From Burkholderiales bacterium (GTDB lineage: Bacteria > Pseudomonadota > Gammaproteobacteria > Burkholderiales > SG8-41): a DNA stretch of 64,000 bases. The stretch spans positions 1 to 64,000 of the forward strand of contig DATAJS010000013.1 in assembly GCA_036262035.1 (NCBI GenBank). Direction: 5' to 3'. Position numbers and translations under genes: made by a program. The notes under the pieces were generated by a model. That model ran no database searches. It saw only the letters and a program-made list of their open reading frames with translations, and was not told the DNA's origin. Positions 34,797 to 45,052 of this stretch are shown piece after piece; within the stretch, counting starts at the first letter, position 1; each line of letters begins with the position of its first letter.

Positions 34797-37205
34797 ATGA
34801 GCCTCGAGCTCGCGCGAGCGCCCGACCCACCTGCCGGCGTCGGCGAGCCGGTGCAGCTCACGTTGTCCCTCAGCTTAAGCGCGCTGGAAGACCTGCCGCC
34901 GCGAGCGCCGTCCGAGCCGTTGCGCTTGCGCCTCGCGGTCGCGCCGCCGACGCTCAAGGGCCCGCTCGACTTTGATGCGCTGCGTCCCGCCTTCTACGCG
35001 ATACGCGTCAACCGCGAGGATTACGGCGTCGCGCGAGTGCTCGTCACGCCGGACGGGCGCTGGCTCGCGCGTGGCACCGACCTCGCGGAATGGCGGCTGC
35101 GTCTGCCGCCGGTACCACCGGTCCTCTTCGGCGGCGAGCCGCACTACCCCCTCGACGCTTACAGCGGAATCACCATCCGGGTCGACTCCGCGGCGCAGGC
35201 GCTCGACATCGAAAGCCCCGCGCAGCACTTCGCCGATACGGTGGTCGAGAGCGTCCCGTCGCCGGCCGCGCGCGCCGCGACGCCCGCTCCGGGCGCGTTC
35301 TTCAATTACGACGTGTCGCTCGACGCGAGATCGGGCGCGACGCGTCTCGGCGGCCTGTTCGAAGCGGCGACGTTCAACCAGCTCGGGGTGGGCATCGCGA
35401 GCTTTCTGGCGCAGGACATCGGCGGCGGCTCGCGCTTCGCGCGTCTCGACACCACGTGGCGGCGCGACTACCCCGGCCACATGAAGACCCTGCTGCTGGG
35501 CGACGCGATCGGCTCGAGCGGCGCCTGGGGCCGTCCGGTGCGCTTCGGCGGCGTGCGCTACGGGACCAACTTCGCCACGAACCCGGCGTTCGTGACGTTT
35601 CCGATCCCGGACCTGCGCGGCGAAGCGGTACTGCCGACGACGACCGAGCTGTACGTCGACGGCGTGCTGCGGCAGAGCGGCAACGTGCCTCCCGGACCTT
35701 TTCGCATCACCAACCTGCCGGTGGTCACCGGCCAGGGCGAAGTGCGCCTGGTCGTGCGCGACCTGCTGGGCCGCGAACAGATCGTGTCGCTGCCCTATTA
35801 CGCGAGCACCGCCCTGCTGAAACAGGGGCTCGTCGACGACTCGTACGAGCTCGGCTTCGTGCGCGAGGACTACGGCATCCGCAGCACGCAATACGGACGC
35901 TTCGTGAGCGCGGCTCAGCGCCGCATGGGCATGACCGACCGACTGACGCTCGAAGGCCGTGCCGAAGTCCTGCGCGAGCAGCAGACGCTCGGCGGCGGCG
36001 CCAGCTACAGCATCCCGACCTTCGGCGTGCTCGCAGCCGCGGCCGCGGGCAGCCGTCACAGCGAGCGCGGCGAAGGCGCCCTCGGGCTGATCGCCTTCGA
36101 GCGCCAGGTGCGCACGGGCATCTCGCTCGCGGCGCGCTCGCAGTGGACGACCGAGGGCTTCTCGCAGATCGGGGTGCAGCCGGACCAGCGGGCGCCGGTA
36201 CAGCTCGCCAGCGCGAGCGCAGGCATCGCGACCGCGAGCAGCGGCTCGTTCGGTGTCGCCTACGTGCGCGAGCGCCACCGCGACGCCGCGGACAACGAGA
36301 TCGCGTCGGCGAGCTACACGCTCAACGTCGGGCGCTCGGCCACGCTGGTGATGTTCGCGCTGAAGCCGATCAAGGGCGGCGGCCACGCCGCGGTCGGCGT
36401 CACGCTGTCGATCGGCCTGGGCGAGCGCACGTCGGCGGCGCTCAACGTGACGGCGCAGCGCGATGCGAATGAAGCCGTGGCGCAAATCCAGAAGAACCTG
36501 CCGGCAGGCCCCGGTTTCGGTTACCGTGCGCTCGCCGGCTACGGCTCCCGCGGCGATCGCGAGGAAGCCGGCTTCGCGTGGCAGACCGACACCGCGAGCT
36601 ACACCGCCGAGCTCGGCCGGGCCGACGACCAGACCGCGCTTCGCGCCGGCGCGGCGGGCGGCGTCGCCCTCCTCGGCGGCCGCGTGTTCTTCTCGCGCTC
36701 GATCACCGACAGCTTCGGGGTCGCGCACGTGCCGGGATTCGCCAACGTCGGCGTTCTGCTCAACAATCAGCTCGTGGCCACCACCGATGCGCAGGGTTAC
36801 GCGATGCTGCCGCGGCTCCTGCCGTACCAGAGCAACGCGGTGCAGATCGACATGAGCGGGCTGCCGCTCGACACCACCGTCGGCGCCGGCGCGCTCGAGG
36901 CGGTGCCGTACTATCGCAGCGGTGTGCTGCTCCAGTTCCCGGTGACGCGCGCGCACGGCGCGGTCATCCGCATCGTGCTCGACGACGGCGGCGTGCTGCC
37001 TGTCGGCAGCACGGTCACGATCGCCGGGCGCCCGGAGCAATTTCCCGTCGCGGAGCGCGGCGAGGTCTACGTCACCGGTCTCGGTCCGAAGAACGTGCTG
37101 TATGCGGCGTGGAAAGGACAGCGCTGCGAGCTCGCCGTCGAGCTCGATGCCGCGACGCCGCAGCCGCGGCTCGGGCCTTTCGTGTGCCGGAACGTGCAGC
37201 GATGA
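34797..37205 (+). CDS. Outer membrane usher protein of archaic chaperone-usher fimbriae
   Basis: The 802-residue product follows the usher layout: N-terminal domain (LRPAFYAIRVNREDY...), a long beta-barrel with many alternating aromatic strands (FFNYDVSLDARSG, TWRRDYPGHMKTLLLGDAIG), plug domain (PIPDLRGEAVLPTTTELYVD) and C-terminal domains ending RPEQFPVAERGEVYVTGLGP. Ushers form the outer membrane pore that polymerises subunits. ATG 34797 is the first ATG; a TTG at 34779 that overlaps the chaperone stop would give an N terminus (LIVAAAMSLELARA) more like a signal peptide, and is plausible. The end overlaps the next gene by 4 bases (ATGA). Confidence 0.92.
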   Translation: MSLELARAPDPPAGVGEPVQLTLSLSLSALEDLPPRAPSEPLRLRLAVAPPTLKGPLDFDALRPAFYAIRVNREDYGVARVLVTPDGRWLARGTDLAEWRLRLPPVPPVLFGGEPHYPLDAYSGITIRVDSAAQALDIESPAQHFADTVVESVPSPAARAATPAPGAFFNYDVSLDARSGATRLGGLFEAATFNQLGVGIASFLAQDIGGGSRFARLDTTWRRDYPGHMKTLLLGDAIGSSGAWGRPVRFGGVRYGTNFATNPAFVTFPIPDLRGEAVLPTTTELYVDGVLRQSGNVPPGPFRITNLPVVTGQGEVRLVVRDLLGREQIVSLPYYASTALLKQGLVDDSYELGFVREDYGIRSTQYGRFVSAAQRRMGMTDRLTLEGRAEVLREQQTLGGGASYSIPTFGVLAAAAAGSRHSERGEGALGLIAFERQVRTGISLAARSQWTTEGFSQIGVQPDQRAPVQLASASAGIATASSGSFGVAYVRERHRDAADNEIASASYTLNVGRSATLVMFALKPIKGGGHAAVGVTLSIGLGERTSAALNVTAQRDANEAVAQIQKNLPAGPGFGYRALAGYGSRGDREEAGFAWQTDTASYTAELGRADDQTALRAGAAGGVALLGGRVFFSRSITDSFGVAHVPGFANVGVLLNNQLVATTDAQGYAMLPRLLPYQSNAVQIDMSGLPLDTTVGAGALEAVPYYRSGVLLQFPVTRAHGAVIRIVLDDGGVLPVGSTVTIAGRPEQFPVAERGEVYVTGLGPKNVLYAAWKGQRCELAVELDAATPQPRLGPFVCRNVQR

Positions 37206-37672
37206 TCGCGCGCGCCGCCGCCTTCGCCCTCGCCCTGCTCGCCTCCTCGCTGCTGCACGCAGGCGGGTGCTTCGTCTCGGCGACCTCGGTCGCGTTCGGA
37301 AGCTATAGCGAGTTCGCGCCGATGCCGACCGACAGCGTGGGCAACGTCTCGGTCACCTGTCACGGCAGCGCAGGGGAGACGGTGGCCTACAGCATCCAGC
37401 TGAGCGCCGGGGTCAGCGGCTCGTGCGCGTCCCGCCGGATGCGTCCGGCGAGCGGCCATTACGGCGGCCTCAACTACAACCTCTACACCACGGCCGCGCG
37501 CACTCTGGTATGGGGAGACGGCAGCGGCGGCAGCGTCACGGTGAACGATGCGTACACGCTCACCGGCAAACAGGTGACGCGCAACTACCCGGTGTATGGA
37601 CGCATCTTCGCGCGGCAGAAAGCGCGCGTAGGGACCTATTCCGATTACATCGTGGTGACGCTGAGCTTCTGA
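37202..37672 (+). CDS. SCPU-domain fimbrial protein, probable minor or tip subunit
   Basis: The 156-residue product starts with a signal peptide (MIARAAAFALALLASSLLHA) and is an SCPU protein (CFVSATSVAFGSYSEFAPMP, GNVSVTCHGSAGETVAYSIQ, SGHYGGLNYNLYTTAARTLV, VGTYSDYIVVTLSF). It overlaps the usher gene by 4 bases. Position last in the operon and divergence from the first subunit suggest a tip or initiator subunit, as with CsuE, although it is shorter than two-domain CsuE. Confidence 0.9.
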   Translation: MIARAAAFALALLASSLLHAGGCFVSATSVAFGSYSEFAPMPTDSVGNVSVTCHGSAGETVAYSIQLSAGVSGSCASRRMRPASGHYGGLNYNLYTTAARTLVWGDGSGGSVTVNDAYTLTGKQVTRNYPVYGRIFARQKARVGTYSDYIVVTLSF

Positions 37673-37676
37673 CGCG

Positions 37677-38336
37677 TCACATCGGCATGACGCTGAGCGC
37701 GACCGGCCACGGATAGGCGCCGGGAGCGACGTGCGGCGCGAGCGTGAAACGGTAGTCCATCGCGACCTGCGGCGCCTGCGCGGTCGCCTTGTGCAGCAGC
37801 GTGCCCCCGCCCGGACCGAACTCGGCCGCGGTGTCGAGACCCGTCACGCGCACCGAGCGCACGAAATCCTGCGTCGGCTTCATCTCGAACAGGCAAAAGC
37901 GCGAACAGCGCAGGTCGACCCGCGTCGCCGCCGGAACGTCGACGTAGCCGCGGCGCACGTCTTCGGCGGTGATGACGAGGCGCTGCGCCTGGTGGACCGA
38001 ACCCACGCCGACGGCGTCGACGACGGTCGCGGACACCCTCATCTGCGCGCGCGCCTGCTCGGCGTGCACTTCGCGATTCATGGGGATCAGGGCGGCGGCG
38101 AACGCGAGCACTGCCAGGCGGCGCTGCAGCTTGAGCGCGGCCGCGAGACGGTCGCGCCGGAGACAGCCGGCGGCGAGCAGCTCCTCGCCGATGCGACGCC
38201 CGCTGGTGCGCTTGGCGTCGAGGGCGGCGGCGAGCTGCGACGCGGAGACGTCGCCGGCTTCGACGAGGATCTCGCCCAGGCGCAGGCGGACTGCGCCGGG
38301 CGCGTACTGCCGAAACCGCGAAACCGTGGCCGTCAC
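37677..38336 (-). CDS. Hybrid protein: MshEN-like cytosolic domain, one membrane segment, periplasmic domain
   Basis: Residues 18-72 (VRLRLGEILVEAGDVSASQL, then RRIGEELLAAGCLRRDRL) follow the duplicated MshEN/T2SSE_N motif that binds cyclic-di-GMP in several ATPases. A single hydrophobic stretch (residues about 74-86) separates this from a periplasmic C-terminal part with beta-strand character (VRVTGLDTAAEFGPGGG; YRFTLAPHVAPGAYPWPVAL), which resembles fimbrial-type small domains. There is no ATPase domain. The gene is convergent with the fimbrial operon with 4 bp between stops. A role in sensing or regulating the fimbriae is inference from position and domain type. Confidence 0.72.
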   Translation of the reverse strand: MTATVSRFRQYAPGAVRLRLGEILVEAGDVSASQLAAALDAKRTSGRRIGEELLAAGCLRRDRLAAALKLQRRLAVLAFAAALIPMNREVHAEQARAQMRVSATVVDAVGVGSVHQAQRLVITAEDVRRGYVDVPAATRVDLRCSRFCLFEMKPTQDFVRSVRVTGLDTAAEFGPGGGTLLHKATAQAPQVAMDYRFTLAPHVAPGAYPWPVALSVMPM

Positions 38337-38469
38337 GACTCCCCCTTGGCGGCGCCCCGGATCGGGTTGGAGCGCCCATCGTCCCTTTTACGGCACGGGC
38401 GCGACAAGACTCAAGGCTTATGGACAGCCGGCCGCGACTTCGATCACGAAGTACTCCGCGGACATCGTC

Positions 38470-38517
38470 AAAGGAAGGGAGGTTCAAGGAGGGAAACCTT
38501 GGTTTCCCTCCTTGGCG
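38470..38517. repeat. Dispersed 48-bp element with perfect 13-bp stem (copy 2)
   Basis: AAGGAGGGAAACC (38486-38498), two bases, then GGTTTCCCTCCTT (38501-38513). With its flanks it matches the element at 29601-29650 in reverse orientation. Here it lies downstream of htpG, in a 215-bp stretch (38337-38551) that has no gene. Confidence 0.8.
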
Positions 38518-38522
38518 TTTAC

Positions 38523-38551
38523 CTGGCGATGTAGCGCTCGCTTTGCGAGCG

Positions 38552-38563
<12 letters not shown>
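38523..38563 (-). terminator. Perfect 19-bp palindrome overlapping the end of htpG
   Basis: CTGGCGATGTAGCGCTCGC, three bases, then its exact reverse complement. The right arm covers the stop codon and the last three sense codons of htpG, so the hairpin forms across the end of the mRNA. There is no T-run after it; it probably works as a 3' stabiliser or factor-dependent stop, together with the adjacent 48-bp element. Confidence 0.65.
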
Positions 38564-40453
<1,890 letters not shown>

Positions 40454-40557
40454 CTGGTAAGTCTCCGGTGCAAAGGCGCTGTCGAATATCGGGGCGCGCG
40501 CCGCGGAATTCAAGCCCTGCTACGATACGGCCCGGTTCTTCGAGGAGAGATCCCACA

Positions 40558-41535
40558 ATGTCCCGCCTGCCCCAAACCGGCGCCGCCGTCCTGCTCGCGT
40601 TCGCGGCCTGTTCCGGCGCCTACGCCGCCGAATCCGCGAATTTCCCCGAGCGTCCGATCCGTGTCGTCGTGCCGTTCCCCCCCGGCGGGGGCACCGACCT
40701 CGTGACGCGGACGATACAGCCCGGTCTCTCGCAGCGGCTGGGCCAGCAGATCGTCATCGACAACCGCGGCGGGGCGCAGGGCATCGTCGGCACCCAGATC
40801 GCCGCAAACGCCGCGCCCGACGGCTATACGCTGGTCATCGCGGAGATCGGCGCCACCGCGGTCGGCCCGGCGATCACGCCCAACGTGCCGTTCGACGTGG
40901 TGCGCGATTTCGCGCCGATCAGCCAGCTCATCGTGCAGCCGTACATCCTGTCGGTGCACCCGAGCGTGCCGGCAAAGAGCGTCGCGGAGTTCGTCAAGCT
41001 GGCGCAGTCCAAGCCCGGCGCCCTCAACTACGGCTCGGGCAACGTCACCGCGCACGTCATGCAGGAAGTGTTCTTCCGCACCGCGAAGATCCAGCTTCAC
41101 CACATACCCTACAAGGGATCGGGTCCGTCGGTGCAGGCGCTGGTGCAGAACGAGGTGCAGACGATCTTCTCGGGGCCGGGCGCCGCAATCCCCCAGATCA
41201 AGGCGAACCGCATGCGCGCGCTGGCGGTGACGACGCTCAAGCGCTCGCGCGAGCTGCCCGACGTGCCGACGATCGACGAGTCGGGTTACAAGGGCTTCGA
41301 GATCAGCGGCTGGTACGGGATCATGGCGCCCGCAAAGACGCCCGCCCCCGTCGTCAAGCGGCTGAACAACGACATCGTCGCGGTGCTCTCGACCGGCGAG
41401 ACGCCGAAGATCCTGATGGCGCGGGGCTACGAGCCGACCCCGACCACGCCCGAGGCGTTCACGAAGTATCTCCAGTCCGAAGTGCGGCGCTGGGCCAAGG
41501 CGGTGAAGGAGTACGGCATCAAGTCGATCGACTGA
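40558..41535 (+). CDS. Bug-family periplasmic solute receptor
   Basis: The 325-residue protein starts with a signal peptide (MSRLPQTGAAVLLAFAACSG AYA) and shows the full Bug/TctC pattern: FPERPIRVVVPFPPGGGTDL, VIDNRGGAQGIVGT, NAAPDGYTL, LHHIPYKGSGPSVQAL and LPDVPTIDESGYKGFEISGW. GAGGAGAG lies before ATG 40558. The ligand is unknown, probably a carboxylate. No transporter genes adjoin it, but a PH-domain gene follows by 1 bp. Confidence 0.94.
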   Translation: MSRLPQTGAAVLLAFAACSGAYAAESANFPERPIRVVVPFPPGGGTDLVTRTIQPGLSQRLGQQIVIDNRGGAQGIVGTQIAANAAPDGYTLVIAEIGATAVGPAITPNVPFDVVRDFAPISQLIVQPYILSVHPSVPAKSVAEFVKLAQSKPGALNYGSGNVTAHVMQEVFFRTAKIQLHHIPYKGSGPSVQALVQNEVQTIFSGPGAAIPQIKANRMRALAVTTLKRSRELPDVPTIDESGYKGFEISGWYGIMAPAKTPAPVVKRLNNDIVAVLSTGETPKILMARGYEPTPTTPEAFTKYLQSEVRRWAKAVKEYGIKSID

Positions 41536-41536
41536 T

Positions 41537-41983
41537 ATGAACGACGCGGCGCCCACAGCGGCGACCAGCGACGAGAGCGTCTGGTCGGGCTCGCCTTCGC
41601 AGATCGTCAACCTGCCGGCGTTCGTGATCTGCACGCTGCTGTGCTGGCTCGTCGTGCCGATCTTCGTCGCGCTGTGGAAGTGGCTCGTGGTGCGCAACAT
41701 CCGCTACGAGCTCACGACCGAGCGGCTGAAGCTGCGCGAAGGGGTGCTCAACAAGGTGTTCAACGAGGTCGAGCTCTACCGCGTGCGCGACTATCGTGCG
41801 GAGCAGCCGTGGTACCTGCGGCCGTTCTCGCTGGGACATGTCATCATGGGAACGACCGACGCGTCGCATCCGACGGTGACGATCCGCGCAGTGCGCGACG
41901 TCGAGCGCGTGCTCGATCTCGTCCGGCGCAATGTCGAGGACTGCCGTGCGCGCAAGAACGTGCGTGCTATAGATTTGGAATAA
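41537..41983 (+). CDS. Membrane PH-domain (bPH2/YdbS-like) protein
   Basis: The 148-residue protein has a hydrophobic segment (VNLPAFVICTLLCWLVVPIF, about residues 24-46) followed by a bacterial PH-like domain (IRYELTTERLKLREGVLNKV, ELYRVRDYRAEQPWYLRPFS, HVIMGTTDASHPTVTIRAVR). Such proteins are common inner membrane proteins of unknown role; some bind or organise envelope complexes. The gene starts 1 bp after the Bug receptor stop, so it is in the same operon. Confidence 0.85.
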   Translation: MNDAAPTAATSDESVWSGSPSQIVNLPAFVICTLLCWLVVPIFVALWKWLVVRNIRYELTTERLKLREGVLNKVFNEVELYRVRDYRAEQPWYLRPFSLGHVIMGTTDASHPTVTIRAVRDVERVLDLVRRNVEDCRARKNVRAIDLE

Positions 41984-42040
41984 AACCTGCGCCGCTGTGT
42001 ATTATCTTTCATTGAATAACTCTAAATCCGGAGGAGGGAG

Positions 42041-43009
42041 ATGATGATGCGATTCAAAGCGATTGCTGGCGCGCTCGCCGTCACCGCAGCCTGCGTCGCG
42101 CCGCAGGCGCTCGCGCAGGGCCTGGCCTGCCCGGAGAAGTCGATCAACTACTGGCAGGCTTTCCCGGCCGGCGGCGAGTCCGACCTTTCGGCGCGCCACC
42201 AGCAGATCGTGCTGCGCAAGAAGTGCCCCGGCATCGACGCGATCATCCAGTACAAGCCCGGCGCGGGCGGCGGCCTCATGTGGGCGCAGATGAACAACCT
42301 GCCCGCCGACGGCCTGAACGTCGTCGGCGTCAACCTGCCGCACATCGTGCTCCAGCCGCTCGAAGGCCAGGTGCAGTACAAGACCGAGGACGTCACGCCG
42401 GTGTACTGGTTCCACTACACGCCGGATGCGATCGTGGTGCTGGAGAACAGCCCGATCAAGACCTTCGCCGACCTCGTGAAGATGGCCAAGGCGAAGCCGG
42501 GCGACCTCACGTTCGCGGGCTCGGGCACGAACTCGGCGAACCACGCCGCGCACGAGAAGCTCAACCAGGTGGCGAACATCAAGACGACCTACGTGCCGTT
42601 CAAGGGCACCGGCGACCTCACGACCGCGGTGCTCGGCAACCACGTGAGCGGCGCGATGTCGTACTCGGCGTTCGCGATCAACAACAAGGGCAAGCTGCGC
42701 GCGATCGCGGTCGCGCTCGACAAGCGCCACCCGCTGATGCCCGACACGCCCACGTTCAAGGAGCTCGGCTTCGACTGGATCGACGGCGCGTATCGCGGCA
42801 TCGGCATGCCGAAGTCGACGCCCGCCGCGGCGAAGAAGCGCATGTCGGATCTGTGGGCCGCGCTCAACACCGATCCGGAGATGAAGGAGCTCGCGTTCAA
42901 GAGCGGCTTCGAGCTCGTCAACGTCGGCGTCGACAAGATGGAGCCGTTCATGCGCGAGCGGACGAAGGCTTATACCGATGTCGCGAAGCGTCTGGGACTC
43001 GGTAAGTAA
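42041..43009 (+). CDS. Divergent TctC/Bug-type periplasmic receptor
   Basis: The 322-residue protein has a signal peptide (MRFKAIAGALAVTAACVAPQ ALA) after three successive ATG codons at 42041, 42044 and 42047; a strong GGAGGAGGGAG lies just upstream and any of the three may be used. The mature part fits TctC loosely: INYWQAFPAGGESDLSARHQ, PGAGGGLMWAQMN, FADLVKMAKAKPGDLTFAGS and TYVPFKGTGDLTTAVLG. It lacks the usual RP(I/V)R..VP.PPGG start and has a Cys pair near the N terminus (ACPEK and KKCPG), suggesting a disulfide and a separate subfamily. It is an orphan, preceded by a short AT-rich likely promoter region. Confidence 0.88.
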   Translation: MMMRFKAIAGALAVTAACVAPQALAQGLACPEKSINYWQAFPAGGESDLSARHQQIVLRKKCPGIDAIIQYKPGAGGGLMWAQMNNLPADGLNVVGVNLPHIVLQPLEGQVQYKTEDVTPVYWFHYTPDAIVVLENSPIKTFADLVKMAKAKPGDLTFAGSGTNSANHAAHEKLNQVANIKTTYVPFKGTGDLTTAVLGNHVSGAMSYSAFAINNKGKLRAIAVALDKRHPLMPDTPTFKELGFDWIDGAYRGIGMPKSTPAAAKKRMSDLWAALNTDPEMKELAFKSGFELVNVGVDKMEPFMRERTKAYTDVAKRLGLGK

Positions 43010-43023
43010 GGCCAAAGGCGTTT

Positions 43024-43200
43024 TTACCGCAGAGGACGCAGAGGCGCGCAGAGGTTTTTGATCGTCATCCCCGCGCAGGGGATCCATGTTGACGTAACAC
43101 CGAGTCAAAAATGGATTCCCGATCACTCCCGCTGTCGCGGGTGGGGAATGACGATTCCTACCGGACTTTCTCTGCGCGCCTCTGTGCGCCTCTGCGTTAA
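43024..43200. repeat. Composite repeat: CAGAGGACGC inverted arms around two palindromic repeats
   Basis: The left arm (43024-43054, TTACCGCAGAGGACGCAGAG type) is roughly inverted in the right arm (43170-43200, ending GCGCCTCTGCGTTAA). Between them lie two units of the GGAATGAC palindromic family, one inverse (43064-43087) and one direct with a longer stem (43111-43154). The same arms without the inner units occur at 56865-57004. This fills the 245-bp gap between the receptor and monooxygenase genes. Confidence 0.82.
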
Positions 43201-43254
43201 AAAGCGCTTTTGACGTTCCTTGGTTTCCTTTGAGGTTCGACAGGGTTTAAACAC

Positions 43255-43605
43255 ATGATCGCCGTCATCTTCGAAGTCTGGCCCGCCGAAGGCCGCACCG
43301 CCGCATATTTCGACACGGCGGCGACACTGCGCCCTGAGCTCGAGAAAATCGACGGCTTCATCTCGATCGAGCGCTTCGAGAGCGTCACCACGCCGGGCAA
43401 GTTCGTGTCGCTCTCATTCTGGCGAGACGAGGAAGCGGTGAAGCAGTGGCGCAACCTCGAAGCGCATCGACGGGCGCAGGCTGCGGGACGCGGCGGGGTG
43501 TTCGCGGACTATCGGCTGCGGGTCGCCTCGGTCATTCGCGATTACGGCATGAACGAGCGAGACCAGGCGCCGTCAGACAGCCGCGAACGTCACGATAAGT
43601 CGTAG
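43255..43605 (+). CDS. Antibiotic biosynthesis monooxygenase (ABM) domain protein
   Basis: The 116-residue protein has the ABM dimeric alpha-beta barrel pattern: MIAVIFEVWPAEGRTAAYFD, IDGFISIERFESVTTPGKFV, SLSFWRDEEAVKQWRNLEAH. ABM proteins include small oxygenases, heme-degrading enzymes and many of unknown function that resemble YgiN. Alternatively it is a non-catalytic stress protein. No heme-ligating or active-site residue can be named from sequence alone. The C-terminal tail (NERDQAPSDSRERHDKS) is low-complexity and charged. Confidence 0.86.
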   Translation: MIAVIFEVWPAEGRTAAYFDTAATLRPELEKIDGFISIERFESVTTPGKFVSLSFWRDEEAVKQWRNLEAHRRAQAAGRGGVFADYRLRVASVIRDYGMNERDQAPSDSRERHDKS

Positions 43606-43681
43606 CGCCGCCAGGCGCATAAGCCCGCCTTTGCGCGGGGAGGTGTGGCCGCAGGCCGCGCCGACCAGCGGCGTAGATTTT

Positions 43682-44371
43682 TCAGCCCGCGATCTCGCCG
43701 ATCGCGATGACCGGTCCGGTCGGGCCGCCGGTCGGTGAGCCGCCGGCGGGTTCCACGCTGATCGCGAGCTTCGCGCCCTTCACCAGCCGATTGGCGTTCT
43801 GCGGCGCGACCGGGATGCGCGCGTCGAGCGTGCCGAGCACCGCGAGCGACAGCGGCGCGCCGCCTTCGGCGGGTATGAGCCACAGCTCGTAACTCTGCGA
43901 CGGCCCTGCGAGCACCGGCCTTGCCGCTTTCAGCTCGAGCACGTCGCGTCGTGACGTCACTGCCGCGGTCACGCGCGCGGCATCCGCCTTGCCTTCGAGC
44001 TGCGCGATCGTCACCGCCGAGGGCGTCCCGGTGCCGACCGGCCGCACGAACTGCGGCGCGATGGCGAGCACCAGCAGGGCGGTGGCGGCGCCTGCGATGC
44101 CCTGCCACACCCTGACCTTGCGATACCACGGCGTGCGGTAACGCCCCAGCCCGAGCTCGCGCTCGAGGCGCTTCCACGTATCGGCCGACGGCTGGACTTC
44201 GATCATCGGGGTATACCTCGGCGTCATGGCGCGCCAGTGCTCCAGCCGCAGCGCGACGCGCGGCTCTTCGCGCAGCGCGCGCTCGAAACGGCGCCGCGCC
44301 GCGCCTTGCAGCGTTCCCAGCAGGTACTCGCCGCACAGCGCGTCGAGGGCGCGGCTCTCTTCGAGCTTCAT
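43682..44371 (-). CDS. Anti-sigma factor, RskA-like, partner of the overlapping ECF sigma factor
   Basis: The 229-residue protein has a short cytosolic N-terminal anti-sigma region (LDALCGEYLLGTLQGAARRR), one membrane segment (about residues 90-108, AGAATALLVLAIAPQFVRP) and a periplasmic RskA_C-like domain (YELWLIPAEGGAPLSLAVLG, LAISVEPAGGSPTGGPTGPV). Such proteins hold their sigma factor at the membrane until proteolysis or a redox signal releases it. The start at ATG 44371 overlaps the sigma factor stop by 4 bases, the classic arrangement for a sigma/anti-sigma pair. Confidence 0.9.
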   Translation of the reverse strand: MKLEESRALDALCGEYLLGTLQGAARRRFERALREEPRVALRLEHWRAMTPRYTPMIEVQPSADTWKRLERELGLGRYRTPWYRKVRVWQGIAGAATALLVLAIAPQFVRPVGTGTPSAVTIAQLEGKADAARVTAAVTSRRDVLELKAARPVLAGPSQSYELWLIPAEGGAPLSLAVLGTLDARIPVAPQNANRLVKGAKLAISVEPAGGSPTGGPTGPVIAIGEIAG

Positions 44372-44967
44372 CGCCGGGTCCCCATGCACGACTCGACGCA
44401 GTTGCGAAGGTTTTCCATGCCGCGCCTCACCCACGTTTTCACGGTGCCGAGCGGCTTCGCGAGATGCGCCGCAAGGTCGCCGTGAGAAAGGCCGTGCTCG
44501 TACGCGAGCACCAGCGCCTGACGCTCGACCGCCTGCAGCTTCGAAAGACAGTGGCGCAGCCACGTCGCGGCGCGCCGCCGGTCTTCCTCGTCGTCCGGCG
44601 ACTCGCTCCAGTCGAACAGCCTGTCGAGCGCGCCGTCGGGGTCGTCGTCGAGGGTGTCATGGTAAGAGGCGACGCGCGACACGTCGTGGCTGGATTTCAC
44701 ATCTATCGCGCGATTGCGGACGATCGCGACCATCCATGCGACGGGCTGGTTGGCCAACGGGTCGAAGCTCTCGGCTTTTTTCCATATGGAGGCGAACGCG
44801 TCGTGCAGCACCTCTTCGGCGATCTCGCGCCGCGCGACGACGCGCTGCGCCACGCCGAGCAGCAGCGGCGCGCACAGCCGGTAGAGGCGCTCGAAGGCCT
44901 CGGCCGATCCCTCGTCGCGCGCGCCCGCGCGCAGCAACAGCCTTTTGATCTCGTCGTCGTCGAGCAT
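44368..44967 (-). CDS. ECF-type RNA polymerase sigma factor (SigK-like)
   Basis: The 199-residue protein carries sigma-70 region 2 (FERLYRLCAPLLLGVAQRVV, EEVLHDAFASIWKKAESFDP, PVAWMVAIVRNRAIDVKSS) and region 4 (LSKLQAVERQALVLAYEHGL, SHGDLAAHLAKPLGTVKTWV), with no region 3, as in ECF factors. It redirects RNA polymerase to a small regulon, probably its own operon and envelope-stress genes. It overlaps the RskA-like anti-sigma gene. It is divergent from a small exported protein gene that may be one of its targets, though no consensus ECF promoter could be fixed with confidence. Confidence 0.95.
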   Translation of the reverse strand: MLDDDEIKRLLLRAGARDEGSAEAFERLYRLCAPLLLGVAQRVVARREIAEEVLHDAFASIWKKAESFDPLANQPVAWMVAIVRNRAIDVKSSHDVSRVASYHDTLDDDPDGALDRLFDWSESPDDEEDRRRAATWLRHCLSKLQAVERQALVLAYEHGLSHGDLAAHLAKPLGTVKTWVRRGMENLRNCVESCMGTRR

Positions 44968-45052
44968 CGCTCAAATCCCGATGGCGTCACCTTCGCAGGG
45001 AAACGTCCGAGCTGTCGGCATGGATGTTAGCGCGCCGCATCCGGATCGGGGG

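Noticed and set aside
34875-37040. A 721-codon minus-strand open frame opposite the usher gene
   Set aside because: Arg/Ala/His-rich shadow; the plus strand encodes a full usher in an operon with chaperone and subunits.
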